From contig JNEM01014337.1 in assembly GCA_000697335.1 (NCBI GenBank), positions 1 to 21,383 on the forward strand: a stretch of DNA of 21,383 nt, read 5' to 3'. Each line of letters starts with the position of its first letter. Position 1 is the stretch's first letter. The stretch comes from Conidiobolus incongruus B7586 (lineage: Eukaryota > Entomophthoromycota > Entomophthoromycetes > Entomophthorales > Conidiobolaceae). The notes below the pieces were generated by a model, which made no database searches, had not been told where the DNA came from, and was given only the letters and a program-made list of their open reading frames with translations. This document shows, one piece after another, positions 1 through 9,588 of the stretch. The translations under genes and the position numbers were made by a program.

Positions 1-1836
1 ACTATTAAATTTAATATTTTAATTAATAAAAGATTAAATGAATTTTAAAAATTTTATTAAATATATTTTATTAATTGATATTATAAGAATTAAATTCCAT
101 TATATTATACGTTACAATCTCAATATATATATTTTATAATATGATTATTATTAATAATTAAAATCAATTATCAATAAAACTACTCTATATACTTTAAGTT
201 ATATAAATTTTTTAAAAATTAAAAAAATTATATTAATTAAAATTAATATTTTATTTTAATTTAATAATTTTCATTTTTATAATTTTATTCAATATAGTTC
301 ATATATTAAAAAAAATTTTTTTTATTTGTTTAAACTCAATAAAATAAAATTAAAATATAACGTAAACTGTATTATAAATTATCAAGGATTCTTAATAATT
401 TCAGGGATACTATAATAATTCTTTAATCCATTAATATAACCCTTAATTTGTTATATATATGATATTATCATATGAAAATGATGAAAAAATATCATGAAAT
501 TTAAAATATTGTAAAATTTGGAGTTACAATTAATATATTATATTTATTAGCATTAAAATGATAATTTTATTAGTTATAAAAATATAGATATATTAAATGA
601 AATTTTGGATAATTATTATTTAATAAATTATATTCTGAGTTGTTTTATATTAATTTAGGATTAGATATAATTTATATATGTTTTTAAGTCTAACTATTTC
701 AAAATTATCAAAGTAGTAATTAAAAACTAGTCTTATTTTTATAATGTATTTTAACGCTTTTGACTTACAATAGAATATATTTCATTTAATCAATTTTTCA
801 TTATAAACTTTTATAAATATTTTAAAAAAAATTCAAAATTATTATAATTTATTTTTCAAATATGTTGAGATTATATAAAATTAAACATTGATATAATATA
901 TTATCTAATGTATTTAATAAAAATTTAATATATCAATTTTATAACATTATTGTTCGATATTAATATCATCATTACCTGAGGCAAGCTGGATAAATCCAAA
1001 AATAATTTTAAATATGGCCACGAACTGTGGATTAATAGATCACAACAATGAATTTGTGGTAATAGCGAAACTTGTATTAAACATATGATGGTTTAATTTT
1101 TAATTTAAAATATTCATAAAGTTTTTAAGATTATAAGTTTGGATATTTTATTAATAATGCCATAAATTTTCTATAAAAATTGCAATTTTTTTTGATTATT
1201 TTGTTTTGATTAGAAAAATTATTTTAATTAAATGAAAATATGTGAAAATAAATATGATATAAGTGAGAAAAGATTTAAAAAAATACTATTTTTAATATTT
1301 ATATTATTTTCTTCTTATTTGTTAAAATATTTTATTATTATTTATAATAAAATAATTAAGTTATTCGGTATAATATTAATCTACTTTTCCACTACTTTCC
1401 AATTAATTTCAATTAAATCAAATTACCGAATTTGACCAAATTAAACTATTAATAAATCTATCCAAATATAGTAAACAGAATATTTCTAAATATTCAACAT
1501 TACTAGAATAAGAGATATTATTCAAAATTTTCGGCACTTTTAAAAGGGATTTAAGTTATCATTCATTGAAATATAAATTTTAAACAAAAGTAGTTTGATT
1601 GAAATTGTTCAATGCTTGGAAATTTTATTAAATTTTATCATCACTATTAAGTAGTTAATGATTCAATTTTGTGTTAAATATACCTTTTGACTAATTTTTA
1701 ATGCTTTTCTTTGAATTGATCCATTTTCTAAAAATACTGATATTATAAAATATTAGATAGGGGTTTTAAGATGATTAGTAGATATCATATAACAATGACG
1801 ATGAGATCAGATTGTGCTAGTTGAATATTCTTTTAA
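1..1836. other. AT-rich intergenic DNA
   Basis: Very AT-rich with dense stops in all frames. A 67-codon frame at 1232-1435 is almost only Ile, Leu, Lys, Asn, Phe and Tyr and looks like chance. A slightly less AT-rich patch near 975-1050 has a short open run on the plus strand (about 23 codons) that I cannot assign. No RNA gene, terminal repeat or promoter could be supported. Confidence 0.6.
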
Positions 1837-2034
1837 GTTCTCCGATCCGAACTCAACATCGTTAGTCAGCATGACTCGGAACCGGTTCCAGAGGACAAAT
1901 CAGAGGAGCCGCGCGTTGTGATCTACAATGTAAACCCTAGAATCGTGACTTGCGAACTGTTACTAATACTTGTGGAGCTATGCAAGCACCACATCTCATC
2001 ACACTGTCATCATTATCGAAATCAATATGAAGAT
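1837..2034 (+). pseudogene. orphan coding-like open frame, 66 codons, no start codon
   Basis: This stretch is far richer in G and C than its surroundings and is open for 66 codons, from just after TAA at 1834 to TAA at 2035. There is no ATG. The upstream edge (AAG at 1835-1837) could be a splice acceptor. The predicted peptide mixes residues like a real protein. An acidic Ser/Pro/Glu stretch is followed by PRVVIYNVNPRIVT and then ELLLILVEL. That order loosely recalls the first strand and helix of an RRM fold, as in RNA-binding proteins or LINE ORF1 proteins, but the match is too weak to name. It sits about 320 bases before a LINE-like relic on the same strand, so it may be part of the same decayed element. 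Other options are a lone exon or a host pseudogene fragment. Confidence 0.4.
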
Positions 2035-2352
2035 TAATTCTCTTATATGACTAATACACTCAACTTTAGTCAATATAACTCAATATTGTCATAATTAATA
2101 TTTTGATCTAAGGATTCAAATTTTATTGGTTAAAATTATGGAAAAAAAATTATCAATTATCATTTACTATCATGGTCGATTGTGAAAGGTGACACAAATT
2201 TGATATATAATAATGCACTTCAAAACTCGCTTTATATTAGAATTATCAAGATTAATAATATAGGAATGTAAATTTTCAATGTATTTTTTTTCTTTCTAAT
2301 TGATGAAAATTCAGTAAAATATAATTTTAATGAGAATGATAAGATATATTAA

Positions 2353-2594
2353 GGATATTGCGCGACTATTTTTATAAAGATCCAAGATGTCAATTTGATT
2401 GATATAAGAATGTTAGTGTGAATTTTATATTGGGAACTATAGAAAGTTCGATTGATATAATTATAACAAATGATTAAATAGTTCAGTTGATTTTGAATGC
2501 AATTTTCCATCACTTGAAAGTCATTCAATTGTTTTCAAGCAATAATGGTGAAGAGCTCAAAGTCTTTTGGATCTTTAAATGCGAGATGGATTGA
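2353..2594 (+). mobile_element. relic of a LINE (non-LTR) endonuclease domain
   Basis: Two overlapping plus-strand frames read like the C-terminal half of an apurinic-type (EEP) endonuclease from a non-LTR retrotransposon. The frame from 2353 gives a run ending in NLIDIRMLV, like the family pattern Leu-x-Asp-x-aromatic/Arg. After a frameshift near 2418, the frame to 2594 gives ESSIDIIITND, like the SSIDYIxxS block before the catalytic Ser-Asp-His. The SDH block itself is not intact. There is at least one frameshift and one internal stop (near 2475), so it is dead. No reverse transcriptase block, tail or target-site repeat was found. The family assignment rests on short motifs only. Confidence 0.35.
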
Positions 2595-2703
2595 GAGAAA
2601 AGCATTAAACTGACATTGATAGGTTAAAAATCTCAATGTATGGGGAACGAGAAGTCAAGTGGGTATGGAATGATCCAAATTCATTTTCTCATGTAATATA
2701 TAG

Positions 2704-2826
2704 GGGATAACTGGCGCAACCGCTACAATTCTCCCATTTGCGAGCTGGGATAATTCGGCTCCAAAAGCCAATCACTTCTGGGTTAAATTGACTGATGCCA
2801 TCGGAAGCTCTCCATATTTAGAGAAT
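2704..2826 (+). other. coding-like island, open on both strands
   Basis: A patch of near-balanced base composition in AT-rich DNA. The plus strand is open for 41 codons between TAG at 2701 and TAG at 2827. Its peptide includes ASWDNSAPKANHFWVKLTD, which looks protein-like. The minus strand is also open over 2771-2658 (38 codons), including AELSQLANGRIVAVAPVIPY. Open frames on both strands are expected where composition is balanced, so neither is proven coding. I recognise no family. It may be a further part of the LINE-like relic just upstream or another decayed gene. Confidence 0.25.
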
Positions 2827-2829
2827 TAG

Positions 2830-4146
2830 ACAATTTTTGAGTAATTAAGCAAGCTCCTCACTATTGCATTCACTCAACTCAATTCCGCTCATTTCCTTTT
2901 ACAATCATTCTTCCTAACTTGCCTATTATAAGTAAATGTTCCTTTTTGGAGTTCAATGAAGTCATTTTTAACAAAGTTATGATCCTGTTGACGAACTACA
3001 GATAATCAAATTAAATTTAAAATAAATTTTTGATAATTAAAATTTATTTATTAATTTTATTAAACATTTAAAGTAATTGAAATAAAGGACTTAAATAATA
3101 AAAATTAATAAATTATCGTGGCAAAGCTAAATAAATTAAAATAATTAATAAATCTTTGTATAATTTATAGAATATTTCATCCTCTTTTGTTAAAATATAA
3201 AATTAGTTAAAAAAATTACTGTCATTTAATATAAGACTTTAAATTTTCATTCAATATCATCTGATTTCAATTTGGTTTAAAAAAAATTTCCTCAGTTTTG
3301 ATAAAAGCATATTACTTTTAGAATTGAACTAGAGTCAACTCCTAGTTTTGTGACTTGTGTCACAATTTCACAATTTAAAAACTATCAAGTTTCCAATAGA
3401 TTTTAGAACCGATGTAAGTTATCATTAGGAGGGGAGAATGCTAGCATTTCTATTGAACAACGTGAAGAAGAGAATTGGATGGATTGGGAGAGTTTATTTT
3501 TTTATCAAATAGTAGAGATTATACAGGTTGTGAAAGTTGAAATTACCCAATCAAATCCGACTTAAAATTGATAACCGGTTTATTTGAGAAGTCAAATTGA
3601 TTTAAATAGACTGGACATCTCAGCAAGGGTAGAGTATTTGAGATTTCATCTCTATCTGAAACCTCTTTTTAGTCACTTTAAAGTTAGGAGTTCAATAACT
3701 TGGACTGATTCGAATTTAATTTGACTGTATATAAATTTAGCGGACCTGTCTTGGATTTCGATAATTTATTTTTAGTTTACTACTGTTATTCATCTTTGTC
3801 ATCCTCTTATTCTTTGAGGTGATTTTTTGTATATTTTTTGTTACCTTGGAACCGTTTGTGATAAACTCTCACTTTTCCCTGCTTTTAATTCTCCCAAGCC
3901 TTATTAGTGTAAACTTGCAAGTTCTGATTTACACTCTTAATTAATTTGGTCGCTTATTCCTTGTTATTTTCAACATTAACAGATTATTTATATCCCAATT
4001 GACTTTCTAGTATCTATTCTTTGTGTAGCTTTGGACCTTGTAAAATTTTGAAACCCAGTCCCAATTGTAAATTATATCAATCAATTCACTAATTAATCAA
4101 CTTTTAACTATATTGTTTTTACAATCCCAATTAAAATATCATAACT
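2830..4146. other. upstream region of the homeobox gene
   Basis: Intergenic DNA, less AT-rich than the flanks of the window, leading into the homeobox start. It probably holds the promoter and a long 5' leader, but no TATA element or known operator could be fixed. One plus-strand frame is open for 52 codons at 3407-3562 (from after TAG 3404 to TAA 3563). It contains SIEQREEENWMDWESLFF and is unassigned: an upstream exon, an upstream ORF or chance. An in-frame TAA 12 bases before 4147 separates the homeobox frame from all of this. Confidence 0.4.
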
Positions 4147-5085
4147 ATGAATCCTCATCCTAGTACTAAAATCGACCAACATCAATCTCTTCACAACATG
4201 CAGAACCCTCTAACAATGCACCCTGATTCAAATCAAGATCCTACTTTGTCTGCTTTTAAAACATCATTTTATGACCCATTTGATATTAAGACCAGAAAAA
4301 GAACGACAAGAGCTCAGTTCCAAGTGCTTGAAGAATCGTTCCTTCATGATCCCAAACCTACTGTTCAGATCAGGCGTCTCCTAGCCCAGAAGTTAGATAT
4401 GTCACCTAGAACAGTGCAGATCTGGTTTCAAAACCGTCGTGCAAAGCAAAAGAATAAAGAGGCAAAGGAGGGTAAAACTGCTGCTGGGTACCAACAATCC
4501 CAGGGTGGCGCACAGCCCATTGATACCGCTTTCCCATCAAAAATGACAAAAGCACGCCATCCACCCGAGCCTCTTCAGCTGGTTACCACTAATTACCACA
4601 CAGTCCCTAATAATCTTTACTCTCCACACTTCATGGGCCAGCCTGGAGCTTACCCTGCGTCAGCAGCTATGCCAAGTGCCACTGGCGCTTCATACCATCC
4701 TCAACCATCTCCTTCGCCCACACCCTCAAGCAACATGTATACACTAAGTGGTTATAGAGGTGACTCGATGCGCAGAAGCCAAATTCAACCTAGTCCGATT
4801 GCCGAGAACTTCCCCACAACATACGGTTATATTTCGCCTGAGAATCGCACATATGGCTACATTTCTCCAGAAACTCGCCGCAACTCTTGCCCTGCCAACC
4901 TATTGCCCACATTCCCAATTTCAGTACCCATAGACTACTCGAACGCTCATCCTCCGCTACCGAGTATCATGGAACACCAAGGTAACCAGCTCGGCGAAGC
5001 CGCACACACTGGGGTTAGTGAAGCCGGAACAAATGAAACACACAACAGTTCGCAGTATTATCAGCACGGGACTCAATATCATTAA
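4147..5085 (+). CDS. homeodomain transcription factor (fungal type, Q50)
   Basis: Intronless 312-residue protein that binds DNA in the nucleus through a homeodomain at residues 46-105. The diagnostic core is present: L16 (L61), F20 (F65), W48, F49, Q50, N51 and R53, in WFQNRRAKQK of helix 3 (93-102). Gln at position 50 is the class that usually prefers TAAT followed by T or G. No extra loop residues are needed, so it is a typical 60-residue domain, not TALE. The rest is low-complexity: His/Gln/Pro-rich N-terminus, Pro/Ser tracts (185-195), a perfect-register tandem repeat TYGYISPENR/TYGYISPETR (225-244), then RRNSCPANLLP (244-254). The RRxS sites at 208-211 and 244-247 fit basophilic kinases such as PKA. 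The start is set by an in-frame TAA just upstream. The base composition is clearly richer in G and C than the flanks. Its target genes cannot be told from sequence. It is similar in layout to Yox1/Phx1-like fungal homeobox proteins, but orthology is not claimed. Confidence 0.93.
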   Translation: MNPHPSTKIDQHQSLHNMQNPLTMHPDSNQDPTLSAFKTSFYDPFDIKTRKRTTRAQFQVLEESFLHDPKPTVQIRRLLAQKLDMSPRTVQIWFQNRRAKQKNKEAKEGKTAAGYQQSQGGAQPIDTAFPSKMTKARHPPEPLQLVTTNYHTVPNNLYSPHFMGQPGAYPASAAMPSATGASYHPQPSPSPTPSSNMYTLSGYRGDSMRRSQIQPSPIAENFPTTYGYISPENRTYGYISPETRRNSCPANLLPTFPISVPIDYSNAHPPLPSIMEHQGNQLGEAAHTGVSEAGTNETHNSSQYYQHGTQYH

Positions 5086-7006
5086 CCAATAATTCTAATA
5101 ACTTTATTTTTGGTAGTCATTTTTATTTAATATATAGGGTCATTGATTGAACTTTATTCAACTTTTGAATAAATTAATTAGTATTTTTTTTTTAAGAAAA
5201 TCTTAAATTTTTTACTATCCATATATATTTTTTTTTCTATTTATTTTTAATAATTTAAAAATTATGTAAACTTGAGAATATAATTAAATAAATTGACATC
5301 ATATTTATTAAAACTGAATATTGATATTATATTCGGTTGAAAATGGTTAAATTTAGATAAATAATAATATTATTTAATATTGAATATTAATATGGTGATT
5401 TATTTTAACCGTGACCATGCATGAAATGTATTCAATTTTTGTTACCTCTAAATTCCTCATATGCAAGCATTTTTATGCTAATTATTTTTATTAAGTGTAA
5501 AATGATCATTAATATTTATCCTTATTCTTATTATTGATAAATACTCGAATATAATTTGGGATATACGTTTATTTAATATACTATCATTTATTCCTTCTTC
5601 TATTATTTTATTCATATAAATATATTTTAAAACTGTTAACTAGGATATACGATATTGAAAAATAAACATGTTAAATATTGCCACATCTGCAATTTGATAA
5701 TTTTATTAAAATACAGAGTAATATTATATTATATTAAAATTGATTAATTGACTGGATATTATCTGACGTACAATCATTATTAACTTATAGTCAAGTTATA
5801 TATTTGAAAAGAAAAAGAATATGATATTCGTTATTGATTTCAAAGACACAAGATTAGAATATTAAATTAATAATTGCTATATTTTCATGTTTTATAATTC
5901 AAAAAAAATATTCAATATTAATTAACTATTCATAGAGCTTGAATTTATAATTTTATATATAAATAACAATAACTTTATAGTAACTATTACCAATAATGTA
6001 ATTCATTATTTGTATTGTGTATCATAAAGAGTAGTGGATTTAGTGAAATATATCATCGAGGTTCAAACAATATTGCCAAGTATTCAAAAATGGTGAAAAC
6101 TAGAGTTTATTACAATTATTGGCAAAAAAAATAAAAAAGTTAATTTACTAAAAAAATGAGTAAAAAATGATTAAAAACTTGCATTAGTATAATCAAAAAG
6201 ATATGGGTTATATTTACTTTCATAAGTATTTTCTGTAAATCAGCCTGTAATATGTTGAAAGTTTTGAATTAATTATTAATCAGTATTTTATTTTGTATTC
6301 TCAAATATCTTTGACACTATTTTGAACACTAATTTTCACAATTGATGTTTTATCATTTTATATTGATATTTGTGGACGATAATGTTAAAGTAATTCTTAT
6401 TGACTATAAAAATTACAATATTTCCTTTTTGTGATTTGACAGATGTATTTTCAATATTTGATTAATAATATAATTATTTAATTTAAAATACTTTTATATT
6501 AATATAATTATTCAATATGTTCTTAATCAATGTACAATTAAATAGAAATTAGAATTTCAAAATTTGTAATTAACTCATTACACATATTTATATTCTAAAT
6601 CTTAAAAAATATTTTGAAAAATTATCGGGAATCATCAATTTATCTAGTACAAATAATGAACTGAACATCAAAACATCCCGAAAAATTTTCATAATCATCG
6701 AAAAACAAAATCCAGCTATTACCAATACTCAATAATGATATATTTCAAATTTATATCTCAAACCCAGTAATTCTAAATTTAATTATATTACATATTATTT
6801 GAATAATTCAAAATTACGATTAAACTGAATATCAAGCAACCCAGTGAAGTCTATGTTAATAAATACTTTTAATATAACAAAGATATTTATAATTGTTTGA
6901 TCAAATATATCATATAAAATAAATTAAGTTTGTATTCCATTAAGATATAATACATATTAAAAATATATTAAGTAATGTATAATTAGAAAATTCAAAAGAA
7001 TACAAA
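5086..7006. other. AT-rich intergenic DNA
   Basis: Downstream of the homeobox gene. AATAAA near 5167-5173 could be a polyadenylation signal. The remainder is AT-rich with dense stops. I see no gene, relic or ordered repeat in it. Confidence 0.6.
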
Positions 7007-7029
7007 TGCCACCACCGTGGATTGAACAC

Positions 7030-7072
<43 letters not shown>

Positions 7073-7079
7073 AAGCAGC
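7007..7079 (-). tRNA. tRNA-Phe (anticodon GAA), copy 1
   Basis: A 73-nt cloverleaf on the minus strand. The D arm is GCTC/GAGC, the anticodon arm is TCAGA/TCTGA around a loop holding GAA, the variable loop is AGGTC, and the T arm is CCGTG/CACGG around TTCAATC. It has no intron and no encoded CCA. The acceptor stem is weak: three G-T wobbles and a T-T mismatch at the last pair. The copy at 13444-13516 is identical, so this is normal for the genome and not decay. Internal A and B boxes (TAGCTCAGTTGG, TTCAATC) serve RNA polymerase III. A four-T run lies about 10 nt downstream (6997-6994). Confidence 0.95.
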
Positions 7080-7730
7080 GTTATTTTGACAGAAATCAAG
7101 TCATCCTTCAAATTAATAGATATTAGATCAATTTGGAATTTATAATTAAATTATTAAATCAATCAAATTTGACTAATATCATACTCACATTTAATTTTGT
7201 TAATTTATTTTGGTTATGTTTCAAATACAATTAATAGACGCTTATTTTTATTTTTGCAATAAAGATTATTTTCTGAAAAGCATCAATCAATATTCAATAT
7301 ACATCGAGTAAGATTTATAAAATAATTCTAATTATTAATTTCACACAATTTTACATTTATCTAATTTCAAATCCTTAATATTATAATAACTTTAATACTT
7401 AAGTGACATTTATAAATATATGGATTTAAAATAATATTAAAATTTAAAAATAATTTTAAAACTTGATAATATTATTATCAATTAATATATATATTTAATG
7501 ATAAAATTGAAATTAAATTATTTTTTTGAATGAATATGTAAATAATTAAATTTAAGTTTGAAAAAGTGATATAAAATGATAAACATATATATTAAGTATT
7601 TGATAATAAGCAAAATTATTTGTGTTGATTAAAAATGAAAATATTAAATTTATTTTATTAAAAATCATTATAAAAGACTAAAATTACTAAAATTAATTAA
7701 ATCTAAAAAGGTAAGACATTGCACAGTTTT
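7080..7730. other. AT-rich intergenic DNA
   Basis: AT-rich spacer between the tRNA-Phe gene and the 3' end of the minus-strand gene at 7731. It presumably holds the 3' UTR of that gene. Nothing else was seen. Confidence 0.55.
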
Positions 7731-8635
7731 TCAAAAATTGAAGCTAGGTACAAATCTCTCTTCCTCAACATTAGTAGATGCGGATTTCCTATCCCTACGG
7801 TCTTTGCCACCACCCAATTTTAATTGACAAAATTTAGATGTTTTGAAAAACTGACCTAGAGTATATAAATCCCAAAGAGAATCCTTATATCCATTAACTT
7901 GCTTCAAAAACTGATGCATCTGGCTCAAAAGCTCCTCACTTGGTGGCAAATCAGCTGACAATCGAATTTTCTCTGGCAAAGGTTCATAAGATCTATCGAA
8001 TTCAACAACTAGCATCGTGGAAGCTGATAATTTCGATATATTATCGTGAGGTTCAATATGCCAATTCGCGAAAGCTGGATGGATAACTGGATAGTATATG
8101 GACCTCTTCAAACTCCAGAGAACGCCCAACGGAGCAATTTTGTGCTGGTGCCAAGCATTCAAAATATTGACCACGATCTTACCACCTTCCGCCACGCTAT
8201 CTCAGTTATTCTGCAGGATTCGCTCAATTAAACTTGATACCTGATGGCATATAGCATTCTTAATAAAATCGCGTCGAAGGAATAGTAAATCACCCACGAA
8301 ATAAAAAATATGAATAATATACCCAAATATTTCCAATTGACTGCATATTGTCACCAATATTAATATAGTGGTAATCGTCCATTTATCATTTCTAAAATGG
8401 TATAGTATCAGGTTTTTAATTTACTAAATAATTAAATTTAGTCATAATTTTATGTTTTAAAATAATCATTTACTTTGAGGTTTTGATTACTACCACAACG
8501 ATATAGGGAGTTAAGACCTTGAAAGTAGTTGAACCTATCTCCAGATAAACCGATTAGCAATAAGATGCTGGGAATATCGTCCTCTTTGGATATTCTTCCA
8601 AATGATTTATTATTGAGATATTGATATAGATTCAT
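7731..8635 (-). CDS. unrecognised membrane-associated protein, possibly decaying
   Basis: I do not recognise this protein. ATG at 8635 opens a 54-codon exon ending at 8474. A well-formed 50-nt intron follows (8473-8424, donor GTAAAT, branch-like GACTAAAT, acceptor TTTAG). The next segment continues in the same frame to the stop at 7731, about 284 codons in all. Two stops interrupt it: TAA as the first codon after the intron (8423-8421) and TGA at 8204-8202. The long frame on either side reads as protein. It has a hydrophobic stretch TILILVTICSQLEIFGYII, then FYFVGDLLFLRR, then a soluble part with WHQHKIAPLGVLWSLKR and a charged tail (GGGKDRRDRK). The membrane stretch faintly recalls PEX11 proteins, not enough to name. 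Either the gene is a young pseudogene (both stops could come from single C-to-T or G-to-A changes) or my intron model is wrong. No alternative GT-AG choice I tried removed both stops. Confidence 0.42.
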
Positions 8636-9588
8636 GTTAATAAGTTACTTAATTCGTGAGGTATTATCTCTTACATTTTATTTTCAAGATTTTGTTGAGT
8701 CACAATTTGGATTGAATTAATATTAATATTTAACCCAAATGATATTATGGGATAATTCTATATATTTTTCCTAATTGTCCCAAGTTTCATTTAGTATTTA
8801 ATCAATATTTCTAACTTGGATTAATGCCAAATTACTTAATCTTTAACTGAGTATTTTGAATATATAGTTATTAGCTAGTATGCTGATTTTGACTAATATA
8901 TTTCATAAAATGTGATTTTGGATCCCTAAATAAGTATTATTAATGAAACTCTAATACTGATATATGGTTATAGAAATTGTATACAATTTGGTAGCAATCT
9001 CAACTATATGAATTTGTTAACAAAATTCTGATCTATAAAACTATGTTGAAAATTATAAAATTTATGATCATCAATTTTAAATTCATCCCAAGTATTACAA
9101 CTAAATCTAGATATTAATTAATTTTGAAAAATATTATTCAAAAATAATAGTTATATAATATACTACTGCAATTAAATTAATATTTATATAAAAAATTATT
9201 ACATAATTATTCATATCTTTACAAATAATCTAACTAGAAAAATAGCTTGAAAAAATAGGTTAAATGTTGATTGAATGATTAGTAATAAATTTTAATATTA
9301 AAAAAATAAATTTAATTGGAAGATTGTTAATAAAAAGTATATAAGAATTAATACGATAAATGTATTGAATTCATAAATTGAATGTTAAAAAATTATTATA
9401 AATATATATATTTAAATTATTTAATTCCAACTCAAAATTTGAATTAATTTTATAATTAAAAAAAACTATATACTATTGTGTAAAGAAACTAATTGTTATA
9501 TTACAATTATTATCAAGTTATTAAAATTAAAATATTTGAAATAAAATTATCAATAATTTTAAATTATAATATATATATAACAATTTAT
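8636..9588. other. AT-rich intergenic DNA
   Basis: Spacer between two minus-strand genes. It should contain the promoter of the gene starting at 8635 and the 3' UTR of the receptor gene. AATAAA on the minus strand overlaps the receptor stop codon (TGAATAAA, 9591-9584). Nothing else could be supported. Confidence 0.55.

Noticed and set aside
1232-1435. 67-codon frame on the plus strand
   Set aside because: Made almost only of AT-codon residues, with no family pattern; expected by chance in such DNA.
4748-4933. Second frame inside the homeobox gene
   Set aside because: Overlaps the homeodomain protein frame and has no family pattern.
8202-8204. TGA as selenocysteine or programmed read-through
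   Set aside because: No SECIS-like hairpin could be seen and a second stop lies in the same gene; decay or a missed intron is simpler.
8046-8231. Plus-strand frame opposite the 7731-8635 gene
   Set aside because: Antisense shadow; the minus strand has the longer coherent frame.
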